Shown: positions 35,056 through 44,009, numbered from the stretch's first letter. The stretch: DNA of 64,000 bases from Clostridiaceae bacterium (GCA_021769555.1 JAETSR010000001.1:186001-250000); one strand, 5' to 3'. Made by a program: numbers and translations. The notes: generated from the letters alone by a model not told the origin.

Positions 35056-36408
35056 GTGGCATTTGAAGGCTTAGCTGAAAAATTAAGTAATTCTTTCAAA
35101 AAGCTGAGAAGCAAAGGCAAGCTCTCAGAGGGCGACGTAAAGGACGCAATGCGGGAGGTACGCCTTGCTTTATTGGAGGCCGACGTCAACTATAAGGTGG
35201 CAAAAGACCTCACAGGGAAGATAACCGAGCGGGCCGTAGGGGAGGAGGTCATGGAGAGCCTGACCCCCGCCCAGATGGTGATAAAAATAGTAAACGAGGA
35301 GCTGACCTCCCTGATGGGCGGCAGCGAGGAACGCCTGAAGAGCCCGGCCCACCCGCCGGCTGTGATAATGCTGTGCGGTCTGCAGGGCGCTGGCAAGACT
35401 ACCCACGCGGCAAAGCTTGCGTATATGCTGAAAAGCCAGGGCCACAGGCCCCTGCTTGCGGCCTGCGACGTGTACCGCCCGGCGGCTATAAAGCAGCTGC
35501 AGGTGATGGGCGAGAAGGCGGGGGCCCCGGTGTTCGAGCGGGGGACGCAGGACCCGGTGGAGACGGCTAAAGAGGCTGTGAAGCACGCGAAGGATTATGG
35601 GCATGACTATCTGTTGATAGACACTGCCGGTCGCTTGCAGATAGACGAAGAGCTCATGGACGAGCTGAGAAGGATGAAGGAGGCCGTGAGCCCCACTGAC
35701 ATCCTCTTGACGGTGGACGCGATGATAGGCCAGGAGTCGGTGAACGTGGCGAAGACCTTTGACGAGCTTCTGGACATTACCGGCGTTATCCTGACAAAGC
35801 TTGACGGCGATACCAGGGGCGGCGCGGCGCTCTCAATAAAGGCGGTGACCGGCAAGCCCATCAAGTTCGCGGGCTCCGGGGAGAAGCTGGACGGCTTAGA
35901 GGTGTTCCACCCGGACAGGATGGCGAGCCGAATTTTGGGCATGGGGGACGTGCTGAGCCTCATAGAGGAGGCCGAGCAGCGCCTGGACGAGAAGGCCGCT
36001 CAGAAGACCGCCGAGCGGCTGATGAGCAATAAGCTGGATTTAAACGACATGCTCGAGCAGTTCCAGCAGGTGAAGAAGATGGGGCCCTTGAAGGGCATAC
36101 TCTCTAAGCTGCCGGGAATTGGCGGCAAGCTGGACGACGTGGACATTGACGACAGGATAATGGACCGCACGGCGGCTATAATACTCTCCATGACCCCCTA
36201 TGAGCGGGCCCACCCGGAGGAGCTGAACGCCTCGAGAAAGAGGCGCATAGCGGCGGGGTGCGGCCAGAAGGTGGAGGACGTGAACAGGCTCCTCAATCAG
36301 TTCAGGCAGACCCAGAAGCTCATGAAGCAGTTCGGCGGGAAGAAGGGCCGGAGGATGATGAAGGGGATGGGCGGTATGGGAGGTATGCCGGGAGGCTTAC
36401 CGTTTTAG
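35056..36408 (+). CDS. ffh: Signal recognition particle protein Ffh
   Basis: The GTPase that brings ribosomes making membrane proteins to FtsY. The 450 residues have the N domain (1-85), the G domain with GLQGAGKTTHAAKLA (about 107-121), DTAGRLQ and TKLDGDTRGG, and the methionine-rich M domain ending MKGMGGMGGMPGG. The start is GTG 35056, after GAGGTGAGG. The usual TTTxxKL G1 run reads KTTHAAKL, a mild variation. Cotranscribed with ylxM across repeat C1. Confidence 0.97.
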   Translation: MAFEGLAEKLSNSFKKLRSKGKLSEGDVKDAMREVRLALLEADVNYKVAKDLTGKITERAVGEEVMESLTPAQMVIKIVNEELTSLMGGSEERLKSPAHPPAVIMLCGLQGAGKTTHAAKLAYMLKSQGHRPLLAACDVYRPAAIKQLQVMGEKAGAPVFERGTQDPVETAKEAVKHAKDYGHDYLLIDTAGRLQIDEELMDELRRMKEAVSPTDILLTVDAMIGQESVNVAKTFDELLDITGVILTKLDGDTRGGAALSIKAVTGKPIKFAGSGEKLDGLEVFHPDRMASRILGMGDVLSLIEEAEQRLDEKAAQKTAERLMSNKLDLNDMLEQFQQVKKMGPLKGILSKLPGIGGKLDDVDIDDRIMDRTAAIILSMTPYERAHPEELNASRKRRIAAGCGQKVEDVNRLLNQFRQTQKLMKQFGGKKGRRMMKGMGGMGGMPGGLPF

Positions 36409-36426
36409 GGGGATTGGATAGGCTTT

Positions 36427-37044
36427 ATGAAGCAGGATTTTAAGGAATGCCCCGGGAGCATAGACGAGAGCAAATTATTTGGGTTCAAGTCGTGGCAGGA
36501 GCATGTGGCCGGGGTGGTATCGCCCCTGGCGGCGGTGAGCGGGTATAAGGCGAACGGCAGGAGCAACCTGACCATGGAGTCCTGGTGCGCTGTGCACGGG
36601 GACAGGATAGTCTTCGCCAGCGTTGAGCGGGGGAGCCATCTGTACGGCATACTCCGGGAGCGGGGGGAGGCGGTTGTGAACTTCCCCACGGCGGGGTGCT
36701 TTAACCGGTGCATGAGGACGATTGAGCTAAACGGCTGGGACGAGGATGAGATAGAGTCGGCGGGGCTGACGGCTGAGAGGGCCGTGGAGGTTGACGCGCC
36801 GAGGGTGGCTGAGTGCCCGCTGAGCTTGGAGTGCCGGGTGCTGTGGGAGCACGAGGCAGGGCCGGGGAGCAGCGATGTGACGGTGTGCTTAAAGATTGTG
36901 AACGTGGCTATAGACCAGGAGCTCTGTAAGGAAGGGCTGCTCTACAATATACGGTCACGGAGCGACATTGAGACAGGCGTGAAGACTGGGCCAGAGGCGG
37001 GGGTAATCAGGAGCCTCGGCTCATATGACAGGTTACCGGAGTGA
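36427..37044 (+). CDS. Flavin reductase-like (FMN-binding split barrel) protein
   Basis: A 205-residue protein with the flavin reductase-like fold: [22 protein letters not shown] near residues 36-57 resembles the FMN-binding segment, and [11 protein letters not shown] near 80 is typical. Clostridial homologues are annotated as flavin reductases of unknown partner. GGATAGG lies close to the ATG. It sits between ffh and rpsP, probably by operon drift. Confidence 0.82.
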   Translation: MKQDFKECPGSIDESKLFGFKSWQEHVAGVVSPLAAVSGYKANGRSNLTMESWCAVHGDRIVFASVERGSHLYGILRERGEAVVNFPTAGCFNRCMRTIELNGWDEDEIESAGLTAERAVEVDAPRVAECPLSLECRVLWEHEAGPGSSDVTVCLKIVNVAIDQELCKEGLLYNIRSRSDIETGVKTGPEAGVIRSLGSYDRLPE

Positions 37045-37124
37045 ATAAACGCACAAAATGTGCTCAAAAGCACGATGTGCTTTATTATATATTATTTAAC
37101 ATAAATCTTTTGGAGGTAATTAAA

Positions 37125-37367
37125 ATGGCAGTAAAAATCAGGCTGCGCCGGATGGGCGCTAAGAAAAATCCCTTCTACCGCATTGTGGTGGCGGACTCCC
37201 GGTTCCCCAGGGACGGGCGGTTCATTGAGGAGATAGGGTATTATAACCCCATGGAGGAGCCCAGCGTGGTGAAGGTTGACCCGGAGAAGGCGAAGAAGTG
37301 GATTGAGGACGGCGCGCAGCCCACGGACACGGTGCGTGAGCTGTTCAAGAAGCACGGGGTAATCTGA
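37125..37367 (+). CDS. rpsP: 30S ribosomal protein S16
   Basis: An 80-residue protein with the invariant start [25 protein letters not shown] split across residues 2-26 and GYYNP near residue 45. ATG 37125 follows TGGAGGT; a longer in-frame start at 37041 lies in the end of the previous gene. It opens the classic rpsP-khpA-rimM-trmD group; rplS, often next, is absent here. Confidence 0.97.
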   Translation: MAVKIRLRRMGAKKNPFYRIVVADSRFPRDGRFIEEIGYYNPMEEPSVVKVDPEKAKKWIEDGAQPTDTVRELFKKHGVI

Positions 37368-37414
37368 GAGAATCAGCTTTTTTGAAGATAGGGAAACGAG
37401 AGGGGGGAAAAGGA

Positions 37415-37645
37415 ATGCAGGAGCTTTTGAAGGCGATAGCCTCTGGGCTGGTGGAGAGGCCTGAGGAGGTCAGCGTCAGCGCGGAGGAGAATGAGAACGG
37501 CGTGACTGTGTACCATCTGCATGTAGCGGAGGAGGACATGGGCCGGGTCATAGGGAAGCAGGGGCGCATAGCGAAGGCCATAAGGGTAGTTATGCGCGCG
37601 GCGGCAACCCGGAATGACAAGAAGGTCATGGTTGAAATAGAGTGA
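37415..37645 (+). CDS. khpA: KH-domain RNA-binding protein KhpA
   Basis: A 76-residue single KH domain with the RNA-binding GxxG loop in VIGKQGRIAKAIR. In Firmicutes KhpA (YlqC) partners KhpB and affects cell elongation and division. ATG 37415 follows GGGGGGAAAAGGA. A terminator follows immediately. Confidence 0.95.
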   Translation: MQELLKAIASGLVERPEEVSVSAEENENGVTVYHLHVAEEDMGRVIGKQGRIAKAIRVVMRAAATRNDKKVMVEIE

Positions 37646-37653
37646 CAGAGGGA

Positions 37654-37676
37654 GGGCGCGGGAGCGCCCTTTTTTG
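37654..37676 (+). terminator. Terminator after khpA
   Basis: GGGCGC-GGGA-GCGCCC stem and six T followed by GTTGG. Confidence 0.85.
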
Positions 37677-37697
37677 TTGGCAGGCGCGCGAAGCGAT

Positions 37698-37753
37698 AAA
37701 AAGTTTTTGAAGAGTTTAAGAGAAACTTTTTACAAAAAGTTTCTCTTAGGAGG
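37698..37753 (+). repeat. Intergenic repeat family B, copy 2
   Basis: AAAAAGTTTTTGAAGAG, then AGAGAAACTTTTT / AAAAAGTTTCTCT hairpin, then AGGAGG which is the rimM ribosome binding site. Nearly identical to copy 1 at 3772-3828. Confidence 0.8.
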
Positions 37754-37758
37754 GCCCT

Positions 37759-38280
37759 ATGAAACAATACCTAGAAGCAGGAAAAATAGTGCGCACGCAC
37801 GGAGTGCGGGGCGAGTTAGTAATGGAAGCCTGGGCCGACTCCCCAGAGTTCGTAGCCAGCGCAAAAGAGCTCTACTTCGACAACAAAGGCGAACGCCCGG
37901 CAGGGCTTGTGAGCAGCCGCCCCCACAAAGGCAGACTCTTACTCACCCTAAAAGACATAACCACCATAGACCAGGCCGACCGCCTCCGTGGCAAAATCCT
38001 TTACCTTAACCGGGCGGACATAACCCTCCCCGAAGGCCGCTTCTTCCTGGACGACCTGATAGGCCTTGCGGCAGTTGACGGAAACACCGGCCGGGAATAC
38101 GGCAGAATCACAGAGGTGATACCAGCCCCGGCCAACAACGTCTACCGGATATCAGACGGCCAGCATGAGTACCTCTTCCCGGCAGTGGAGCATATGATAA
38201 AGCGCACGGACATCGCGGGGGGCAGGATAGAGCTTCTGCCCATACCCGGCATTTTTGACGGGGACGGTGAGGAGGCCTGA
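37759..38280 (+). CDS. rimM: 16S rRNA processing protein RimM
   Basis: A 173-residue ribosome maturation factor for the 30S head. N-terminal RimM barrel (KIVRTHGVRGELVMEAW) and C-terminal PRC-barrel (about residues 95-170, with EYLFPAVEHMIKRTD). The ATG follows AGGAGG at the edge of repeat B2. It overlaps trmD by one base (TGATG). Confidence 0.96.
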   Translation: MKQYLEAGKIVRTHGVRGELVMEAWADSPEFVASAKELYFDNKGERPAGLVSSRPHKGRLLLTLKDITTIDQADRLRGKILYLNRADITLPEGRFFLDDLIGLAAVDGNTGREYGRITEVIPAPANNVYRISDGQHEYLFPAVEHMIKRTDIAGGRIELLPIPGIFDGDGEEA

Positions 38281-38978
38281 TGAGAATAGACATCTTCACC
38301 CTGTTCCCGGAGATGTTCCCCATGGTGCTTGAGAACAGCATAGTGGGCCGGGCCAGGAGGCGGGGCTTTTTGCAGGTAGTCTGCCACCAGCTGAGAGACT
38401 TCTCACCGGACAGGCGGGGCCGGGTGGACGACACGGTGTTCGGCGGGGGGAAGGGAATGCTCCTGACGGCGGAGCCCTTCGCCCGGGGATTAGACGCGCT
38501 CTCTGAGCACCTGGGATTTATGCCACATATTATTTATATGTCCCCCAGGGGCAGGGTTCTCAATCAGGCCAAGGCCCGGGAGCTGGCGGCACTGCCTGGG
38601 CTTGCCCTTTTGTGCGGGCACTATGAGGGGGTGGACCAGCGGGTGCTGGATGAATATTCCGTGGAAGAAATTTCCATAGGGGATTATGTGCTCACCGGGG
38701 GGGAGCTGCCGGCCATGATACTCACGGACGCGGTGAGCCGAATGCTGCCGGGGGTGCTCTCGGAGGAGGCCTGCTTTGAGGAGGAGAGCCACTATATGGG
38801 GCTGCTCGAATACCCCCAGTACACAAGACCTGTGGTCTGGCGGGGGAGAGAGGTCCCGGAGGTGCTGCTTTCGGGGCACCACGGGAACATCAGGAGCTGG
38901 CGGCGGGAGCAGTCAATCTCTGTCACGAGGGCCAACCGTCCGGACATGTATGAGGCCTATATGAAGAATTTATACTGA
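38280..38978 (+). CDS. trmD: tRNA (guanine37-N1)-methyltransferase TrmD
   Basis: Methylates G37 of tRNAs that read CNN codons, preventing frameshifts. The 232 residues contain the trefoil-knot SAM site (LLCGHYEGVDQRVLDEY, ISIGDYVLTGGELPAM at about residues 113-146). Translation is coupled to rimM by TGATG. No rplS follows; the operon ends here without a clear T-rich terminator, only a TTGGGC-AACT-GCCCAA hairpin near 39040. Confidence 0.97.
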   Translation: MRIDIFTLFPEMFPMVLENSIVGRARRRGFLQVVCHQLRDFSPDRRGRVDDTVFGGGKGMLLTAEPFARGLDALSEHLGFMPHIIYMSPRGRVLNQAKARELAALPGLALLCGHYEGVDQRVLDEYSVEEISIGDYVLTGGELPAMILTDAVSRMLPGVLSEEACFEEESHYMGLLEYPQYTRPVVWRGREVPEVLLSGHHGNIRSWRREQSISVTRANRPDMYEAYMKNLY

Positions 38979-39070
38979 AAAAAAGTTTCAAAAGATTTGT
39001 TCAAACTGTACAGTCAGAGGTTGAATATAAATTTTTCCTTGGGCAACTGCCCAAAAATGCGCTAAACTTG

Positions 39071-39099
39071 TTGACGGCGGGAGAAAATGTGGGTATAAT
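39071..39099 (+). promoter_or_regulatory. ptsH promoter
   Basis: TTGACG (39071-39076), 17 bases, TATAAT (39094-39099). It produces a leader of about 140 bases. Confidence 0.8.
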
Positions 39100-39115
39100 T
39101 AGCGTAGTTTTTCGG

Positions 39116-39156
39116 GGACTTAGCGGGACAGCCCCACAGGATGGCCCAATAAGTCC
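39116..39156 (+). other. Structured leader of ptsH
   Basis: GGACTTA (39116-39122) pairs perfectly with TAAGTCC (39150-39156) over a 27-base apical part that itself contains GGG/CCC segments. No known riboswitch class is recognised. A ten-codon ORF at 39165 is possible but unsupported. Confidence 0.4.
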
Positions 39157-39244
39157 AGGGTTCCATGGAGGCCGCGTATAAGCACGAAAGCCGGTAGAAC
39201 ACAAAGTCTTTGGGGTCCAATTTCAAAATTCTGTAGGAGAGTGA

Positions 39245-39514
39245 ATGTACATGTGCGCAAAGGAAGTTCTGGTTCAGAATCAGGTCGGTCTGCACGCCCG
39301 CCCCGCCACTTTCTTTATCCAGAAGGCTAATGAGTTCAAGTCTTCTATCTGGGTAGAGAAAGAGGAGCGGAGAGTGAACGCCAAGTCCCTTCTGGGCGTA
39401 TTGAGCCTGGGGATAGTGGGCGGCGTGACAATCCGTATCATCGCCGACGGCACCGACGAGCAGGAGGCCGTGGACGCCCTGGTGGCCCTGGTAAATTCCG
39501 GGTTCGCTGAGTAA
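39245..39514 (+). CDS. ptsH: HPr-family phosphocarrier protein
   Basis: An 89-residue HPr. The PTS histidine is H17 in VGLHARPA, and the HPr kinase target serine is S48 in NAKSLLGVLSLGI, so it can serve both sugar phosphorylation and CcpA-type catabolite control. ATG 39245 lies after AGGAG. It stands alone with its own promoter and terminator, apart from ptsI, which is common in Clostridia that take up most sugars by ABC transport. Confidence 0.94.
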   Translation: MYMCAKEVLVQNQVGLHARPATFFIQKANEFKSSIWVEKEERRVNAKSLLGVLSLGIVGGVTIRIIADGTDEQEAVDALVALVNSGFAE

Positions 39515-39530
39515 GGCTCTGAGAATTTGG

Positions 39531-39559
39531 GCACCGCAGGTATTGCGGTGCTTTTTCTT
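39531..39559 (+). terminator. ptsH terminator
   Basis: Perfect stem GCACCGCA / TGCGGTGC followed by TTTTTCTTT. Confidence 0.9.
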
Positions 39560-39581
39560 TAGTATGAAGGGGGTGACCGGC

Positions 39582-41432
39582 ATGGAGGAGAGAGAGGAGA
39601 AGCGCAGGGAGCTTCGGGCGAAGGCTATGCAGCTGCCGCTGACCCCGGGGGTGTATATCATGCACGATAAGTCCGGGGAGATAATATATATAGGCAAGGC
39701 GAAGGCGCTGAAAAACAGGGTGAGCCAGTACTTCGGGTCGGAGAGGAATCACGACGCGAAGGTGCGCAGGATGGTGTCGAACGTGGACTGGTTTGAGTAT
39801 ATCCTCACGGACAGCGAGTTCGAGGCCCTGGTGCTTGAGAGCAGCCTTATAAAGCAGAACCAGCCGAAGTATAATATACTATTGAAAGACGATAAGGGCT
39901 ACTGCTATATAAAGATAAGCGGGGGGGACTGGCCCAGGCTCACGGCGGTGCTCCAGAAGGATGACGAGGACGCAAAGTATATCGGGCCGTACCTTAGCTT
40001 CTGGAGCATCCGGGAGACGGTGGACGCGGCCAGGAAGATTTTCAGGCTGCCGGACTGCAACAGGAAGTTCCCAAGGGACATGGGCAAGGACAGGCCCTGC
40101 CTGAACTTTTACATCGACCAGTGCTGCGCGCCGTGCCGGGGGAGGGTGAGTGAGGCGGACTATAACGAGGCCTTCCAGCAGGCCCTGGACTTTGTGAAGG
40201 GGGGCAGCAGCACCTCTGTGCGGGAGCTGACAAAGCGCATGGAGCAGGCGGCGGAGGACTTGGACTTCGAGCTGGCGGCGAGGCTCAGGGACAGGATAAA
40301 CGCCATCAATAAGCTCAAGGACAGGCAGAAGGTGGTGGAGAGCTCCGTGCCGGAGCAGGACGTGTTCGCTTTGGCCCAGGGGGAGAGCCAGACGGCCTTC
40401 GAGGTGTTCCGGTTCACCGGGGGGAAGCTCACGGACAGGGAGAGCTTTCTCACCGAGGGCACGGAGCCGGACCCGGAGGCGCGGTCGGGGTTTCTACGCC
40501 AGTACTACGGCATAAGGGACAGGATACCCCCGGTGGTGACACTGGACGGGGAGTGCGACGAGCCGGAGCTTGTAGCCAGGTGGCTCACGGAGAAGCGGGG
40601 GAAGACTGTCAAAATAAACGTGCCCCAGAAGGGGGGGCAGAAGCACCTCTGCGACATGTGCCACAATAACGCCGCGGAGTACCTGGCCCAGCGGTCGGGG
40701 CTTGCGGGGCGGGACGCGTCGGCTTTAGACGAGCTGCGAAGGCTCCTGGGGCTTGAGAAGACCCCGGCCTATATTGAGTGCTACGATATCTCCAATCTGC
40801 AGGGGGGAGAGAACGTGGCGGGGATGGTTGTGTTCGAGAACGGGCGGCCGCTGAAGTCCGCTTACAGGCGCTTTAAGATAAAGACCGTTGAGGGGCAGGA
40901 CGACTACGGCTCCATGCGGGAGGTCATCGGGCGGCGGTTCGGGGAGTATAAAGCTAAGCAGGCCGAGGGGGACAGTACCGGCTTCGGGCGGCTGCCGGAT
41001 TTGATACTGCTGGACGGCGGGCGGGGCCATGTGGGGGCCGTGCAGCCGGTGCTGGATGAGATGGGGATAGACGTGCCCCTCTATGGCCTTGTGAAGGACG
41101 ATAAGCACCGCACAAGGGCCATAGCGAAGTCCGGGGGGGAGATAGCCATAACCTCCACCAGAAGGGCTTTTACACTGCTGTCCACCATACAGGACGAGGT
41201 GCACAGGTTCGCCATAGGGTATCACCGGCAGCAGAGGAAGAAGTCGGCCATATCCAGCACACTGCTCTCCATAGAGGGGGTAGGCCCGGCCCGGGCCAAG
41301 GCATTATTGAAGCATTTCAAGACCGTGGGGGCGGTGGGGGAGGCTGAGCTTGCGGAGCTCGAGCAGGCCCCGGGGATGAATAAACCGTCGGCAAAGAGGG
41401 TTTATGACTATTTTCACAGCGAAAACAGTTGA
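39582..41432 (+). CDS. uvrC: Excinuclease ABC subunit C
   Basis: The dual-incision nuclease of nucleotide excision repair, 616 residues. GIY-YIG domain PGVYIMHDKSGEIIYIGKAK near residues 18-37, UVR domain near 205-240, RNase H-like UvrC C-terminal nuclease domain (ECYDISNLQGG and ILLDGGRGH), and helix-hairpin-helix pair at the end (LLSIEGVGPARAKALLKHF). ATG 39582 follows GGGGGTGA; a start at 39543 lies in the ptsH terminator. Confidence 0.97.
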   Translation: MEEREEKRRELRAKAMQLPLTPGVYIMHDKSGEIIYIGKAKALKNRVSQYFGSERNHDAKVRRMVSNVDWFEYILTDSEFEALVLESSLIKQNQPKYNILLKDDKGYCYIKISGGDWPRLTAVLQKDDEDAKYIGPYLSFWSIRETVDAARKIFRLPDCNRKFPRDMGKDRPCLNFYIDQCCAPCRGRVSEADYNEAFQQALDFVKGGSSTSVRELTKRMEQAAEDLDFELAARLRDRINAINKLKDRQKVVESSVPEQDVFALAQGESQTAFEVFRFTGGKLTDRESFLTEGTEPDPEARSGFLRQYYGIRDRIPPVVTLDGECDEPELVARWLTEKRGKTVKINVPQKGGQKHLCDMCHNNAAEYLAQRSGLAGRDASALDELRRLLGLEKTPAYIECYDISNLQGGENVAGMVVFENGRPLKSAYRRFKIKTVEGQDDYGSMREVIGRRFGEYKAKQAEGDSTGFGRLPDLILLDGGRGHVGAVQPVLDEMGIDVPLYGLVKDDKHRTRAIAKSGGEIAITSTRRAFTLLSTIQDEVHRFAIGYHRQQRKKSAISSTLLSIEGVGPARAKALLKHFKTVGAVGEAELAELEQAPGMNKPSAKRVYDYFHSENS

Positions 41433-41477
41433 CAAGCGCTGAGAAAAATGCCATAATAACACGGTATAGGTAAAATT

Positions 41478-41537
41478 AAAAGTTTCGTCCACCTTTTCAA
41501 AGGTGGCAGGGGTTCGGGGGCGGCGCCCCTGAGGTCT
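41478..41537 (+). repeat. Intergenic repeat family A, copy 4
   Basis: AAAGTTTCGTCCACC, CACCTTTT/AAAGGTG hairpin, then GGGGGC-GGC-GCCCCT hairpin. Closely matches copies at 8328 and 11728. It lies between uvrC and rsmD. Confidence 0.8.
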
Positions 41538-41548
41538 AGGAGAAAAAC

Positions 41549-42115
41549 ATGCGCATAATATCAGGAGCACGCCGGGGCAAGAACCTGACGTCCCCGGAGG
41601 GGACAGAGGTTCGTCCCACAACAAACATGGTAAAAGAATCCGTCTTCAACATTTTACAGTTCGGCATAGAAGGCCGCCGTTTCCTTGACTTATTTGCCGG
41701 TTCCGGCCAAATGGGCCTTGAGGCCCTGAGCCGCGGGGCGGCTGAGGCCGTGTTCGTAGACAGCAGCCGGGAGTCCGTGAAGGTTATCGAAAAGAATATA
41801 ACCGCCACCGGCTTTAAAGACAGGTCGAGGGTAGTTTCGGCGGACTTCGAGGGGTTTCTCCAAAGGGAGCGGGGCGTTTTCGACATTGCGTTCATGGACC
41901 CGCCGTACCGGGAGGGCCTGATGGAGCGGGCTTTGGAGCTGACGGCCCGGAGGATGGCTCCGGGGGGCGTGATACTCTGCGAGCACGGGAGCCGGGAGGA
42001 GCTGCCGGAGAGGGCGGGGGAGTTTAAAAAGGCGAAGGTGTATAAGTACGGCAAAACGTCTGTGACGGCCTACAGGGCCATGGAGGGGGAGGACCGGGAT
42101 GGAGGAACGGCTTGA
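41549..42115 (+). CDS. rsmD: 16S rRNA (guanine966-N2)-methyltransferase RsmD
   Basis: A 188-residue rRNA methyltransferase. N-terminal ISGARRGKNL and RPTTNMVKESVFNIL, motif I FLDLFAGSGQMGLEALSRG, and the catalytic FMDPPYREG (NPPY-type) near residue 113 are all present. AGGAG precedes the ATG. rsmD-coaD proximity is typical of Firmicutes; here one extra methyltransferase gene lies between. Confidence 0.95.
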   Translation: MRIISGARRGKNLTSPEGTEVRPTTNMVKESVFNILQFGIEGRRFLDLFAGSGQMGLEALSRGAAEAVFVDSSRESVKVIEKNITATGFKDRSRVVSADFEGFLQRERGVFDIAFMDPPYREGLMERALELTARRMAPGGVILCEHGSREELPERAGEFKKAKVYKYGKTSVTAYRAMEGEDRDGGTA

Positions 42116-42758
42116 GGAAATGGCCGCGTTTTTTGAGAGGCGGCTGGGGCATTATGACAGCCATATGCTTGAGGACATCTTAGGGGCCAGGGAGTTCTAT
42201 GAGTTCACGGCGGGGCTTCTGCCAAAGGGGCCGTGCCGGGTGCTGGACCTGGGCTGCGGGACGGGGCTTGAGCTTGAGGAATACTTTAAGCTGAACCCAA
42301 TGGCCGCCGTGACAGGGATAGATTTGTCGGAGAAAATGCTGGGGGAGCTGAAAAGGAAATTCCCGGATAGGGAGCTTGAGCTCATACAGGGCTCGTACTT
42401 TGAGGTCCCATTTGGCGAGGAATGTTTCGACGGGGCGGTGTCGGTGGAGTCGCTGCACCACTTTACCTATGAGGAGAAGCTGGGGCTCTATAAGCGGCTG
42501 CTTGCGGCCATAAAGCCAGGGGGGTATTTTGTGCTCACGGACTACTTCGCCGAGTCGCCGGAGCATGAGAAGTTTTACTTCGAGGAGCTTTCAAGGATGA
42601 AGCGGGAGCAGGGACTGCCCGAGGGCTCCTACCACTACGACACGCCGCTGACTTTGGAGCACGAGACAGAGGTGCTGTTGGAGGCGGGCTTTGCGGAGGT
42701 CCGGCACATGCGGGGCTGGGAGGCGAACCATACTATTATCGCCCGGAAAAAACTATAG
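42099..42758 (+). CDS. Class I SAM-dependent methyltransferase
   Basis: A 219-residue methyltransferase with VLDLGCGTGLELEE (about residues 47-60), AVTGIDLSEKML and SVESLHHFTYEEK. The ATG lies within the end of rsmD after GGAGGA, so they are coupled. This group of small-molecule methyltransferases has no defined substrate. Base composition is like that of its neighbours. Confidence 0.88.
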   Translation: MEERLEEMAAFFERRLGHYDSHMLEDILGAREFYEFTAGLLPKGPCRVLDLGCGTGLELEEYFKLNPMAAVTGIDLSEKMLGELKRKFPDRELELIQGSYFEVPFGEECFDGAVSVESLHHFTYEEKLGLYKRLLAAIKPGGYFVLTDYFAESPEHEKFYFEELSRMKREQGLPEGSYHYDTPLTLEHETEVLLEAGFAEVRHMRGWEANHTIIARKKL

Positions 42759-42774
42759 AGCTAGGAGCCGGCAA

Positions 42775-43278
42775 ATGACTGAGCATATGACGACGGCCAT
42801 CTGTCCCGGGAGCTTCGACCCGGTGACTTTGGGGCATTTGGACATTATAAGCAGGGCCAGCAAGATATTCGACAGGATAATAGTGGCGGTGCCGGTGAAC
42901 CCGGACAAGCGGTACAGCTTCTCCGTTTCTGAGCGCATTGAAATGCTCAGAAAGGTCTGCGGGGAGGCGGGGATTGAGAACGCGGAGTTCGACCGGGTTG
43001 AGGGCTTGCTCGCCGACTACGCCAGGGAGAAGGGCGCGGCTGTGGTGGTGAAGGGGCTGAGGGCCCTGACGGACTTTGAGTACGAGTTCCAGCAGGCGCT
43101 TACAAATAAGAAGCTGAACCCAGGCCTTGAGACGATATTCCTCTCCACCAGCGCGGAGCACATGTTTCTGAGCTCATCCATGGTGAAGCAGGTGGCGGGG
43201 TTCGGGGGGGATATCTCCCATTTTGTGCCCGGGTGCATACTTGACGCCATAAAAGACCGGCTCTGCAAGAGCATATAA
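42775..43278 (+). CDS. coaD: Phosphopantetheine adenylyltransferase
   Basis: Transfers AMP from ATP to 4'-phosphopantetheine, the penultimate step of CoA synthesis. The 167 residues show the nucleotidyltransferase motif SFDPVTLGHLDI (H21) and the C-terminal SSSMVKQV. ATG 42775 follows AGGAG; the family usually starts four residues later, at a second ATG (42787), which remains possible. Confidence 0.96.
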   Translation: MTEHMTTAICPGSFDPVTLGHLDIISRASKIFDRIIVAVPVNPDKRYSFSVSERIEMLRKVCGEAGIENAEFDRVEGLLADYAREKGAAVVVKGLRALTDFEYEFQQALTNKKLNPGLETIFLSTSAEHMFLSSSMVKQVAGFGGDISHFVPGCILDAIKDRLCKSI

Positions 43279-43305
43279 CTACTGTTGGGGAAAGGAACGG
43301 ATAGA

Positions 43306-43785
43306 ATGAGCAATAATCAAGCTACCATCGAAGACCTGATAGACGAAATGTACGACGTGCTGGAAAAGGGGTGGAAAATGCCCCTTTCATCCGGCAAGGT
43401 GCTGGTGGACAGCGAGGAGATACGGGCCATCCTGGACGATATCCGGGACGTATTCCCCCAGGAGATAAGCGAGGCCAAGCGCATTGTTGCAGACCACGGG
43501 CAGATAATAAACGAGGCCCGGCGCCAGGCGGACAGCATTATACAGGCCGCCGAGGAGCGGGCCAAGACCCTTGTGAGCCAGGAGGAGGTAGTCCTAAAGG
43601 CCCAGCAGAGGGCAAACGAGGTGCTGGCCCAGGCCCAGACCCAGAGTAGGGAGACGCGGAAGGCCTGCAACGAATACGTTGAAGACATAATGCGCCGCAC
43701 GGACGAGGCCATATCCGAGAGCCTGACTGAGCTGCGCAAAACCAGGCAGAATATCAAGAACTCCCAGAGAAATTCACAAATGTAA
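43306..43785 (+). CDS. Coiled-coil protein of the F0 subunit B-like family
   Basis: A 159-residue soluble helical protein with long heptads between about residues 45 and 150 (EAKRIVADHGQIINEARRQA, EVVLKAQQRANEVLAQAQTQ). It has no membrane segment, unlike a true AtpF, although databases often call these proteins ATP synthase subunit B-like. Its place after coaD is conserved in related Clostridia. ATG 43306 follows AAAGGAACGG. A DivIVA-like structural role is conceivable. Confidence 0.8.
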   Translation: MSNNQATIEDLIDEMYDVLEKGWKMPLSSGKVLVDSEEIRAILDDIRDVFPQEISEAKRIVADHGQIINEARRQADSIIQAAEERAKTLVSQEEVVLKAQQRANEVLAQAQTQSRETRKACNEYVEDIMRRTDEAISESLTELRKTRQNIKNSQRNSQM

Positions 43786-43829
43786 GCCATAGATTTTGTG
43801 CAGAACAGCCAGAATGTGAATGATAATAA

Positions 43830-43865
43830 TTTTCCCCTTGCTAAATGGAGCAAGGGGAATTTTTG
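43830..43865 (+). terminator. Terminator before the division cluster
   Basis: Stem ATTTTCCCCTTGCT / AGCAAGGGGAAT followed by TTTTTG. Confidence 0.9.
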
Positions 43866-43932
43866 TTCCTACAAAATAAGGTCGAAGGCACGTTCGAGGA
43901 ATCGGCCCTGGGGAGGGAACAAGTTTTCGCGG

Positions 43933-43961
43933 TTGCAATCGGGTGGGGGATAGGGTATAAT
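43933..43961 (+). promoter_or_regulatory. mraZ (dcw cluster) promoter
   Basis: TTGCAA (43933-43938), 17 bases, TATAAT (43956-43961). Confidence 0.85.
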
Positions 43962-43974
43962 ATTAACATCCAAG

Positions 43975-43999
43975 TGGGGCAAAGTGGAGAAAAGTGGGG
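43975..43999 (+). promoter_or_regulatory. MraZ binding boxes
   Basis: Three direct repeats TGGGG, TGGAG, TGGGG at 43975, 43985 and 43995, each separated by five bases. This is the TGGGN-N5 pattern bound by MraZ, placed between the promoter and the mraZ start. Confidence 0.9.
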
Positions 44000-44009
44000 G
44001 GAGAGGGCC

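Noticed and set aside
39062..39697. 211-residue minus-strand ORF over ptsH
   Set aside because: Shadow of ptsH and uvrC; it would cross the ptsH promoter and terminator in antisense.
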